Origin: Pseudomonas sp. LS44
Lineage (GTDB): Bacteria; Pseudomonadota; Gammaproteobacteria; Pseudomonadales; Pseudomonadaceae
Direction of reading: 5' to 3'
DNA: 64,000 nt
Assembly: GCF_024730785.1 (NCBI RefSeq)
Contig: NZ_CP102830.1
Location: 2,232,001 to 2,296,000, forward strand
Each line of letters starts with the position of its first letter. The stretch's first letter is position 1. The notes under the pieces were generated by a model. The model worked only from the letters and a program-made list of their open reading frames with translations. It was not told the DNA's origin and did no database searches. The position numbers were made by a program, and so were the translations under genes. This document shows positions 38,598 through 46,424 of the stretch, one piece after another.

Positions 38598-39650
38598 TCA
38601 GGACTCTCCCAACGACGCCATGTCGATGACGAAGCGGTACTTCACGTCGTTGCTCTCCAGGCGCTTGAAGGCGACGTTGATGTCCTGGATGCGGATCAGC
38701 TCGCAGTTCGGCAGCACTTGGTGCTCGGCGCAGAACTCGAGCAGTTCCTGGGTCTGGGCAAGGCCGCCGATCAGCGAGCCGGAGATCGAGCGATTGTTGC
38801 GGGCCAGCAGGCCGCCATGGATTGGCTCCAACGGCTCCAGCGCGCCGACCAGCACCAGCTTGCCGTGGCGGCCGAGCAGCATCAGGTAAGGGTTGACGTT
38901 GTGCTTGCGCGGAATGGTGTCGAGGACCAGGTCGAAGGCGTTGCCGGCGCCCTTCATCGCCGCCGGGTCGGTGGACAGCAGCACGTGGTGCGCACCCAAG
39001 GCGCGGGCATCGTCGGCCTTGCCCGGCGAGGTGGTGACCACCGTGACTTCCGCGCCCAGGGCCGCCGCCAGCTTGACCGCCATGTGCCCGAGGCCGCCGA
39101 GGCCGACCACGGCCACCCGCGTACCCGGTTTCACGCCATGGTCGCGCAGCGGCGCCCAGACGGTGATGCCGGCGCACAGCAGCGGGCCGGTGTAGCGCAG
39201 GTCGAGCACCTCGGGCACGCGCAGGACGAACTTGTCGCGCACCACGATGTGCTGCGCATAGCCGCCCAGGGTGGTGTCGCCGGTCTGGCGGTCGCGGCCG
39301 TTGTAGGTCGGGGTTATGCCCTTCTCGCAGTACGACTCCTCGCCCTGCTCGCAGGCTGCACACTGTTGGCAGCTGTCGACCAGGCAGCCGACCGCCACGC
39401 GGTCGCCCACCCGGTAGCGGCTCACTGCGCTGCCGACAGCCGTCACGTGGCCGACGATCTCGTGGCCGGGCACGCAGGGGAACACAGTGTTGCCCCAGTC
39501 GTTGTGGGCAAAGTGCAGATCGGAATGGCAAACGCCGCAGTAGGCGATCTCGATGGCCACGTCGTCGTCACGCAGCACACGACGCTCGATGCGCATCGGG
39601 GACAGCTCGGCATGGGTCTCATGTGCACCATAGGCAAGGCAGTTGGTCAT
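38598..39650 (-). CDS. Zinc-dependent NAD(P) alcohol dehydrogenase (YahK-like)
   Basis: A 350-residue medium-chain dehydrogenase that reduces aldehydes or oxidises alcohols. Catalytic zinc ligands lie in CGVCHSDLH (Cys38) and PGHE (His63); the structural zinc site is Cys94, Cys97, Cys100 and Cys108; the cofactor fold has GLGGLGHMAV. It resembles YahK and cinnamyl-alcohol-dehydrogenase-type enzymes, which prefer NADPH. ATG at 39650 chosen for its GGAGAAC upstream. It may feed the nearby acyl-CoA catabolic genes, but no operon link is visible. Confidence 0.9.
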   Translation of the reverse strand: MTNCLAYGAHETHAELSPMRIERRVLRDDDVAIEIAYCGVCHSDLHFAHNDWGNTVFPCVPGHEIVGHVTAVGSAVSRYRVGDRVAVGCLVDSCQQCAACEQGEESYCEKGITPTYNGRDRQTGDTTLGGYAQHIVVRDKFVLRVPEVLDLRYTGPLLCAGITVWAPLRDHGVKPGTRVAVVGLGGLGHMAVKLAAALGAEVTVVTTSPGKADDARALGAHHVLLSTDPAAMKGAGNAFDLVLDTIPRKHNVNPYLMLLGRHGKLVLVGALEPLEPIHGGLLARNNRSISGSLIGGLAQTQELLEFCAEHQVLPNCELIRIQDINVAFKRLESNDVKYRFVIDMASLGES

Positions 39651-40033
39651 GGAAGTTCTCCAGGTAGTTAGCAAAGGGCCGCCACAGCTGGTGCATTTGC
39701 GGCCTGCTGTCTTCAAACGTTGTGATAGGGGCGGTGGTTCATAGCACTAGACCGAGCGTTGCTCGTCGGTGAAGGTGCAGCACCGACGTTTTGCAGGGAT
39801 ATGGCCTACGTCTGCAGCACCTGTGGCGATCAGCTTGTCGCCTCAGGCTGGGTGATGGACTGGCCTTGCGCCGCCCACTCAGTCGGATCAGCCTCACTGG
39901 CGAGCTTGAGCCGACAGGAAACTCCCTGGCTTGTCCTTCGGCACTGCAGTTCACGAAGACAGGGATAGAAGGACGGTCGCCATGGGCCGACGTCCCGCAA
40001 GCGGGACGTCGGTGTGCTCGGAGGGGCTGGAGG
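39651..40033. other. Intergenic region
   Basis: Holds the alcohol dehydrogenase promoter and the hairpin at 39987-40012. No gene seen. Confidence 0.4.
39987..40012 (-). terminator. 11-bp perfect hairpin after the DUF1329 gene
   Basis: CCGACGTCCCG, CAAG loop, exact inverted copy, 22 bases past the stop of the DUF1329 gene. No T-run, so it may act as a stability hairpin and not a classic terminator. Confidence 0.55.
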
Positions 40034-41404
40034 TTAGCGGACGCCTGCGTTGCGCAATGCCGCCGGGGTGTAGTCGGACATTTTGCTGGTGCCGCCGTAG
40101 ACCGGTGCGTGCTTGGACTCGTTGGTCATCGCCAGCACGTTATAGCGGCCGGCGATCAGGTCGTAGATACCCATCATCGCGTAGGTAGCCGCCTGACGTT
40201 CGTAGTCGCTGTACGCATAGCCCTCTGCGACCCGCCACAGCTGACCGCGGCCGTCATAATGATCGACCTCGGCCAATTGCCAGGTGTCCTCGTCGAAGTA
40301 CATGTCGCGCTTGGCATAGATATGCCGCTCGCCGGCCTTCAGCGTGGCGACCACATGCCAGACACGGTGCAGCTCGTAGCGGGTCAGGTCCTGGTTGATG
40401 TGCCCAGCCTGGATGATCTCGGCGTACTTATGCTTGGGCAATGCCAGTTCATAGTTGTTGTAAGGGATGTACAGCTCCTGCTTGCCGACCAACTTCCAGT
40501 CGTAGCGGTCCGGAGCGCCGTTCATCAGATCGGCGTTGTCGGCAGTGCGCATGCCGTCAGCCGCGGTGCCCGGACCATCGTAGGAGACCTGAGGGGCCCG
40601 ACGTACGCGACGTTGGCCAGCATTGTAGAGCCAGGCCATGCGTGGGTCATTGACCTGATCGATGGTCTCGTGGACCAGCAGGACGGTACCGGCCATGCGC
40701 GCCGGCGCAGTCACCTGCTGCTTGTAAAGGTACTGCAATTTGTCGGCGCGGCCCGGCTCGACGCCATCCATGTGCTGCGGATAACTGAGCTCATCCTCGT
40801 ACCCCACGATGGTGTAGGAGCCATTGGTCTGCGGCGCGGCCTGGGCAGCCTGGCGGACCATGTTGCCGCCGCGATAGCGGTTGGTGTGGTTCCAGTACAC
40901 CTCTACGCCACTTTTCGGCAGCGGGAAGGGGTAGTAGCGGGAAGCCGCGAAGTTAGCCAGGCCGTTGCCGCCATCCGTCAGCGTGACGTTGACCGCGCTC
41001 TTCTTGGCTGCCTCGTAGGCTGCCCCTGGAGCACCGCCGGTGCGCTGGCTCTGGTACACCGGGATCTTGTAGCTGTCCGAGTAGCGCTTGAACATCGCCA
41101 GCTGGCCGGGGGTCAGCTTGTCCTTGTACTGCTCGGCGTTGGCCGCGGTGATGACGAACAGCGGCTTCTCGCCTGCGAACGGATCGCCGAGGAAGCCATT
41201 GGCATCCACTGGCGCCGCGCCGGGTTTCAGGCCGCCAGTCCAGGCCGGGATGCTGCCGTCGGCGTTGCCTTCCTTCTGCGCGCCGAGCGGGGTCAGGATG
41301 GTGCCCAGTTTGTTGGCCTCCTCCTGGGAGACGGCCGCCATCACGCTGCTGGCCAACAGGGTCAGCGCCAGGGCACCCATTTGCATCATTGTTTTTGTTT
41401 TCAT
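40034..41404 (-). CDS. DUF1329 outer-membrane-associated protein
   Basis: A 456-residue exported protein with a signal peptide (cleavage near residue 23, SSVMA). Typical DUF1329 segments are SIPAWTGGL (about 50-58), RTGGAPGAAYEA, the central ANFAASRYYPFPLPKSG and the C-terminal RWHVVATLKAGE-like stretch. The family has a LolB/LppX-like fold and nearly always follows a DUF1302 gene, as here with a 26-base gap. The pair is found in many pseudomonad clusters for long or hydrophobic carbon sources; its biochemical job is unsettled. Confidence 0.9.
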   Translation of the reverse strand: MKTKTMMQMGALALTLLASSVMAAVSQEEANKLGTILTPLGAQKEGNADGSIPAWTGGLKPGAAPVDANGFLGDPFAGEKPLFVITAANAEQYKDKLTPGQLAMFKRYSDSYKIPVYQSQRTGGAPGAAYEAAKKSAVNVTLTDGGNGLANFAASRYYPFPLPKSGVEVYWNHTNRYRGGNMVRQAAQAAPQTNGSYTIVGYEDELSYPQHMDGVEPGRADKLQYLYKQQVTAPARMAGTVLLVHETIDQVNDPRMAWLYNAGQRRVRRAPQVSYDGPGTAADGMRTADNADLMNGAPDRYDWKLVGKQELYIPYNNYELALPKHKYAEIIQAGHINQDLTRYELHRVWHVVATLKAGERHIYAKRDMYFDEDTWQLAEVDHYDGRGQLWRVAEGYAYSDYERQAATYAMMGIYDLIAGRYNVLAMTNESKHAPVYGGTSKMSDYTPAALRNAGVR

Positions 41405-41430
41405 GCTGTGTTTCCTCTTGCAAGTGCCAA

Positions 41431-43353
41431 TCAGAAGTTCACGCCGAAGCTGAGTGCCACGAAGTCGCGGTCACCGTTGCTGTTGAATTCACCGCCGAAG
41501 AAATCGGTGTAATTGAGGCTCGCGGTATAGGTGTTGGCGTAATCCGCATCCAAACCGAGGCTGATGGCTTTGAGGCCTTCCTCGAAGTTCGGGCCGTTGC
41601 CATCGACGTCATGCGACCAGGCCACGCTCGGCGCCAGGTTGATGCCGGCGAACATGTTCGGATAGTCGAGACGGGCGCGAGCGCGGTATCCCCAGGAGTC
41701 GGTGGTGTAGAAGCCCTTGTCGTTGCACTCTTGCTGCGGGTTGGACGGTCGCACGACGTTGGCAGGCTGGCCCGGTACCGGGTTCAGGGTCCCGGCACAG
41801 GTCGCCGGACCCGCTGCGGTGGCTAGCTGGCCGGCGCCCCAGACAGTGCTACGGCCGAAGCGCAGATCGGTGCCGTCGGCATCGCCCAGACCGTTGATGC
41901 GGTTGTAACCGACTTCGCCGACCAGGGTCAGACGGCTGGCACCCATGACCTGATCGAAGAACTCGGTCGCGGTCATCTGCGTCTGCAGTACCGGCATCCG
42001 CTCGTAACCCTGCAGTGCCGAACCCGGCGCATTGACGGAATGCCCGCTGACGAACAGCGGCGAAGTGGCGTTGCCTACGGCTGCCAGGTTGAGGTCGGCA
42101 CCATTGAGCTGCAGCGGCATATTCGGCCGGAAGCTGACTTCACCACCCAGCGAGGTGCCTGCGATATTGGTCTGGAAGCTCAGGCCGTAGAGGCGGATGT
42201 CTTCGGGATAAACGACGTGATAGCTGGCGCTGCGTACCGCATTGATGGCGCCGGAGGTGGCGCCCAGTCCTGTGCCGGTCGCGGCTGTCGTCGTGGCCCG
42301 AGTAAAGTCGAGGTTCGGGTTGCGAGAATGGTAGTCCAGGTAGTAGGCACCGAGCTCGGTGTCGTTCAGCTCCGGGATGAACCAGCGCAAGGCTACGCCG
42401 AATTGACCGTCGTCTCGGGCATCCTTGGTTTTGGTGCGCGGGACAAAGGCGTCATCAGTTCCGGAAAGAGGGTTATTGAGGAATACCCCCGGCCCTACCT
42501 GAACCGTCGAGCCGGCAACCGTCGCCAGGTTGTTGCCACGGTTCGCCGCTCCCGGCGGCAGATCCAGGCCGGCGATCACTGCACGATCGGTGCAGCCTTC
42601 CGGAACCGCATCGCTGCCGAAGAAGGTGCCGCAGTTGTCGAGAACGCTGCTTTCCCATTCGAGCTGATAGAAGGCCTCGGCCGTGATGTTCTCGCTGAGG
42701 TTCTGCGACAGGTAGAACATGTTGACCGGGATCAGGCCTTCCTTGACCTCGGAGCCCGGACGGCGCAGCGCGGCGACGTCGATTGGGTTGATGCTGTTGA
42801 TCGAGTTACCGATGAAGGTGCTCTCACCCCAGCTGACTACTTGCTTGCCCAGACGCACGTTACCCGGCAGCTCGCCGATGTTGTAGTTGTGGTAGACGAA
42901 GGTGTCGAGGAACATCGCCCCGGACGACTTGGCAGCGCGGTCACGGCCGCTGTCGTCGATGTCGTAGAACAGGCGGTGCTCGTCCTTCAGCTCGAAGTCG
43001 TACCAGTACTTGCCGCGCACGAAGACGCCGCTGTCGCCGTACTTCAGCTCCAGGTCGTGCAAGCCTTTGAAGATTTTCGAGAAGGTCTCGCCCTTCTTGA
43101 AGTTCAGGCGGTTGTCGTCAGCGGTCCGCGCCGAGGAATTGCCACGCACACCTTGCGCGTTGAAGTTGGAAATGAAATCCGGATCCGGGCCGCGGGTTGC
43201 CCAGCTGGCACCAACCGACAGCGATGAATCGAACTGCCCTTCGACTTCCCCGATATTGAAAATAATGGCGTGAGCAGGTGCACTCAGGCCGACGGCGACG
43301 GCTGCAGCCAGCAGATGCGGCTGGAAGACTCCGCGCTTTGTTGTTGTTGTCAT
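41431..43353 (-). CDS. DUF1302 outer-membrane barrel-like protein
   Basis: A 640-residue exported protein with a signal peptide (cleavage after SAPAHA, near residue 29). The body is the DUF1302 family: FNIGEVEGQFDSSLSVGAS at the mature start, KYWYDFELKDE, then many amphipathic strands and a C-terminal VALSFGVNF ending in Phe, as in outer-membrane barrels. ATG at 43353 preceded by GGAG; the ORF start four codons upstream was rejected. It is the first gene of a two-gene operon with DUF1329 and diverges from a MalT-type LuxR gene that probably controls it. Confidence 0.9.
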   Translation of the reverse strand: MTTTTKRGVFQPHLLAAAVAVGLSAPAHAIIFNIGEVEGQFDSSLSVGASWATRGPDPDFISNFNAQGVRGNSSARTADDNRLNFKKGETFSKIFKGLHDLELKYGDSGVFVRGKYWYDFELKDEHRLFYDIDDSGRDRAAKSSGAMFLDTFVYHNYNIGELPGNVRLGKQVVSWGESTFIGNSINSINPIDVAALRRPGSEVKEGLIPVNMFYLSQNLSENITAEAFYQLEWESSVLDNCGTFFGSDAVPEGCTDRAVIAGLDLPPGAANRGNNLATVAGSTVQVGPGVFLNNPLSGTDDAFVPRTKTKDARDDGQFGVALRWFIPELNDTELGAYYLDYHSRNPNLDFTRATTTAATGTGLGATSGAINAVRSASYHVVYPEDIRLYGLSFQTNIAGTSLGGEVSFRPNMPLQLNGADLNLAAVGNATSPLFVSGHSVNAPGSALQGYERMPVLQTQMTATEFFDQVMGASRLTLVGEVGYNRINGLGDADGTDLRFGRSTVWGAGQLATAAGPATCAGTLNPVPGQPANVVRPSNPQQECNDKGFYTTDSWGYRARARLDYPNMFAGINLAPSVAWSHDVDGNGPNFEEGLKAISLGLDADYANTYTASLNYTDFFGGEFNSNGDRDFVALSFGVNF

Positions 43354-43697
43354 GCGGCGCTCCAAAAAAATGGATCAAGTGGAGGCCCCATGCTAGGTCG
43401 CGCATCGGAGGGTCAAAATTGCCTGTTCAGACAATTTGCCGGGTTACCCGAAAGGTTGAGACGAGCGAAAATCAGCCTGCCGCTGCGCTCGCCTTATGCC
43501 CGCGCGTGGCCGCCGGTAACAGCGTGCCCGGCGCACCACTGTTACCACCCCACCGTCTCCTCGCGCGCGAGGTAGAAACCGGGCGATACCTCTACCTCGA
43601 ACGGCTGATTTGGCGACTGCGGAATCGGACCGACAATCGACGCGCGCGCAGGGCCAGGCCTTGCACCCGATCGACTGTCGCCCGTGCCGAGGAAATC
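43354..43697. other. Divergent promoter region between DUF1302 and luxR
   Basis: A 344-base gap between divergent genes. It must hold both promoters. I see no clear operator palindrome. The start of the luxR frame is open through this gap but without homology. Confidence 0.4.
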
Positions 43698-46178
43698 ATG
43701 CCTGCCTGCCCTTCCCTGACGCCCGGCACCGCCTTCGCGGCGGCCACGCCGCCGCCCCTGCCCTCGCTTCACCAGTCCCGTCCGCACCTCATCGACGAGC
43801 TGGGAGCCAAGCCCTACCGCCTGCGCCTGCTTTATGCGCCAGCCGGTTACGGCAAGAGCGTGCTATTCAATGAATACCTGCGTCACCTCGCGCCCACGCC
43901 ACGTTGCCTGTGGCTGAGCCTGCGCGGCCAGGCCCCCAGCCTGGACTGGCTGTGCGCGCAGCTGACCATACTGCTGCCCGGCCCGAGCGAGCCGGCAGCG
44001 CTGCTGGAACGACTGCGGCTCCCCGGCGAGCCGCTGGTGCTGGTGCTGGACGACCTGGGGGCCAGTAGCAATGACGCGCTCAACGTCTGGATCGATCAAC
44101 TGCTGAGCCTGCCGGAAACGCCGCTGCAACTCTGGGTCAGCTGCCGCCAGCGATCACCTTGGCGGCTCGCTCAGTTGATGCTCGACGATCAGCTGCTGGA
44201 GCTCGGCGCCGAGCGCCTGTCCTTCTCCCGCCGCGAATACGACGACCTAGTGCCTCTGTTCGATCCGGCGCCCGGCAGCGAGGCAGCGGAGTCGGCCTGG
44301 CAGCAGACCCAGGGCTGGTGTGCCGGTGCGCGCCTGCTGCTGGGCACAGCGAACGGCGCCGACTGGTTGCGTCAGTACCTGGGTGACGAACTGCTGTCGC
44401 GGGTCTCGGCGGAGGAGCGCCAGCTGCTGATCGGCCTGGCGCACCTGCCGCGCGTGTCTGCCGAATTCTGCGACCAGCTGTGGGAGCTACAAGATGGCGG
44501 CACCGTGTTCCGTCGGCTGCTACGCGATCACCCCGTCTTCCAGCCAGTAGACTCCAGCGCCACCTGGTATCGCCTGCTCCCGCCCGTGGCCAGAGCGCTG
44601 CAGGGTGAGCTGGGTGCCTCCGAGCTGAGCCGCTTGCGGCTGCATGCCTGTCGCTACCTGAGCGGCGCCGGCTTCCTCGACGAGGCGATTGAACTGGCGT
44701 TGAGCGCCGGCCAGGTCGAGGTGGCGGTCAGCTACATGCACCAGCTGACCCTCGACTGGCTGTTCAGCGAGCAGCACCTGCGCACCTGGCTCGACTGGCG
44801 CTCGCGCCTGCCCCTGGAGCTGCTGGAAAGCACGCCACTGCTTATCTACCTGAACGCCCGTGCGTTGCTGATGACCTGGCGTCTGGATGAGGCGGCGACC
44901 TGCCTGGAGCGCCTGAACCGGGCGATGCCGCAGGTCACCGCGCGCCGCCACTGCCGCGTGCTGAGCAACTGGCAGGCGCTGCACGGCACCCTGCGCGGGC
45001 TGCTCGGCGACGTCGCAACGGCGCGCGAGCACTGCAGCTCCGCGCCCGACCATCTGGATCTGCGTGACTGGCAGTCAGCGGTCCTTTGCCATTCCACCCT
45101 TGCCCGCGTGGAGATGGCCGCCGGACAACCGGACCAGGCCCGCCAACGCCTGCAAAACGCCGTGGAGCTGAGCCGGCGCCAAGGCTGCCTGGCCAGCGAG
45201 GTGCTGATCGACACCGACCGCATCCGTGGCCTGCTGCTGAGCCACGAACTGTCGCTCGCCGAGGCCCTACTCGACGAGGACTTCGCTCTGGTGGCCGCCA
45301 GCGGCAGACAGCACGCGCTGCTGCTCGGTCGCCTATGGATCCTGCGCGGCGAGCTGCTGCTGTTGCGTGGCAATCTGGACACCGCCGAAACGGCACTGGT
45401 GAACGGCGTGAAATATGCCGAGCTCAGCGCAGACCCTTGCGTCCTGCATGGCAGCCTGGGCCTGGCGGAAGTGGCGGCCTGTCGCGGTCAACACGAGCGG
45501 GGCCATCGACATCTGCTCGAGGCGGAACGGCGCATGCAGCGCGCCAATGTGCACGCCGACTGCTACCAGGCCGTGATAGCCCAGTTCCAGCTGCGCATTC
45601 TGGCGCGTCAGGGGCTCTGGCAGCAGGTGCTGCCGCTGGCCGCCAGCCTGGAGGAACAGGCCCATACGGCAGCGGGACGTCTGCCACCTCTGCACGCCCC
45701 CTCCATGCATCAGCGCAATCGCTACCTGCTCGCGCTTGCCGAGTTCGGTACGGGCCGCGCCGCGGCAGCGGAGTCGCGCCTGCGTCGGCTGGCCGATGAG
45801 TGTGAGCGTATGCAGTTCCGCGGCCTGCTCGCCGAGGTGCGCGTGGCGCTGTTCCGCGTGGAGCTGACACTCGGCCGAACGCCTGCCAGAAACGCCGAGG
45901 ATGGCGCGATACTTCCCCCTTTCAGCCTGGTTGCCGGCTGGGACGAGAGTCTCGGGACGAGCGGCAGCACCGTATCGCATGCAAAAGAGCTGACCGCTCG
46001 CGAGTTCGGCGTGCTGGAGCTGCTCGCCGAAGGGCTGTCCAACCAGGAGATCAGCGAACGACTGTTTATCTCCTTGAATACCGTCAAGGCGCACACCGTC
46101 AGCATCAACCACAAACTGGGGGTCAGACGACGCACCCAGGCGGTAATGCGCGCACGCTCGTTCGGCATGCTGTCCTGA
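43698..46178 (+). CDS. MalT-type LuxR transcriptional activator (1)
   Basis: An 826-residue STAND/MalT-like regulator. A P-loop APAGYGKS lies at residues 47-54, a predicted ATPase region runs to about 300, a TPR-like helical region covers about 360-740, and a C-terminal LuxR HTH follows (LTAREFGVLELLAEGLSNQE; NTVKAHTVSINHKLG). ATG at 43698 with GAGGAAA upstream was chosen; the longer frame adds low-complexity sequence. It is divergent from the DUF1302/DUF1329 operon, its likely target. Effectors of such regulators are small molecules sensed by the TPR part. Confidence 0.88.
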   Translation: MPACPSLTPGTAFAAATPPPLPSLHQSRPHLIDELGAKPYRLRLLYAPAGYGKSVLFNEYLRHLAPTPRCLWLSLRGQAPSLDWLCAQLTILLPGPSEPAALLERLRLPGEPLVLVLDDLGASSNDALNVWIDQLLSLPETPLQLWVSCRQRSPWRLAQLMLDDQLLELGAERLSFSRREYDDLVPLFDPAPGSEAAESAWQQTQGWCAGARLLLGTANGADWLRQYLGDELLSRVSAEERQLLIGLAHLPRVSAEFCDQLWELQDGGTVFRRLLRDHPVFQPVDSSATWYRLLPPVARALQGELGASELSRLRLHACRYLSGAGFLDEAIELALSAGQVEVAVSYMHQLTLDWLFSEQHLRTWLDWRSRLPLELLESTPLLIYLNARALLMTWRLDEAATCLERLNRAMPQVTARRHCRVLSNWQALHGTLRGLLGDVATAREHCSSAPDHLDLRDWQSAVLCHSTLARVEMAAGQPDQARQRLQNAVELSRRQGCLASEVLIDTDRIRGLLLSHELSLAEALLDEDFALVAASGRQHALLLGRLWILRGELLLLRGNLDTAETALVNGVKYAELSADPCVLHGSLGLAEVAACRGQHERGHRHLLEAERRMQRANVHADCYQAVIAQFQLRILARQGLWQQVLPLAASLEEQAHTAAGRLPPLHAPSMHQRNRYLLALAEFGTGRAAAAESRLRRLADECERMQFRGLLAEVRVALFRVELTLGRTPARNAEDGAILPPFSLVAGWDESLGTSGSTVSHAKELTAREFGVLELLAEGLSNQEISERLFISLNTVKAHTVSINHKLGVRRRTQAVMRARSFGMLS

Positions 46179-46218
46179 GCGCAGGCCAGTGACATCGTCC
46201 GGAACAGTTCTGATGTTT

Positions 46219-46291
46219 GTGTAGGAGCGAATTTATTCGCGAAAGGCGGTAAATCCATCGCGAATGAATTCGCTCCTACGGGCTTTTGTGG
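46219..46291 (+). repeat. 73-bp palindromic repeat, left copy
   Basis: Begins GTGTAGGAGCGAATTTATTC and ends in GGGCTTTTGTGG. It contains inner inverted halves (GTAGGAGCGAATT / AATTCGCTCCTAC). The same 73 bases occur inverted at 49284-49356 with a single difference. A REP-like unit. Confidence 0.8.
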
Positions 46292-46389
46292 GTTAGCCTC
46301 GTAGCGGTGTAACTCACCAGCGGCATCGCCCGGAACACCGGCGTCCAGCCGGGGCGGTGGATTACGCCTACGGCTAACCCACCCTACGA
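46290..46389. repeat. Paired inverted GGGTTAGCC-type repeats
   Basis: Two decayed copies of the GTAGGGTGGGTTAGCC... unit face each other: 46290-46318 and 46356-46389. Related copies lie at 49377-49412 and 63898-63927. Typical dispersed palindromic elements of pseudomonads. Confidence 0.6.
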
Positions 46390-46424
46390 GTCCGTGCGGC
46401 TAATTCAGTTAGCCAAACAGGCCA

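Noticed and set aside
39791..41512. 573-codon plus-strand frame opposite the DUF1329 gene
   Set aside because: Val/Gly/Leu-rich antisense shadow of a clearly identified gene.
43278..43697. Extended N-terminus of the first luxR frame
   Set aside because: The 140 extra residues are low-complexity and cover the divergent promoter; the Met at 43698 has a good ribosome site.
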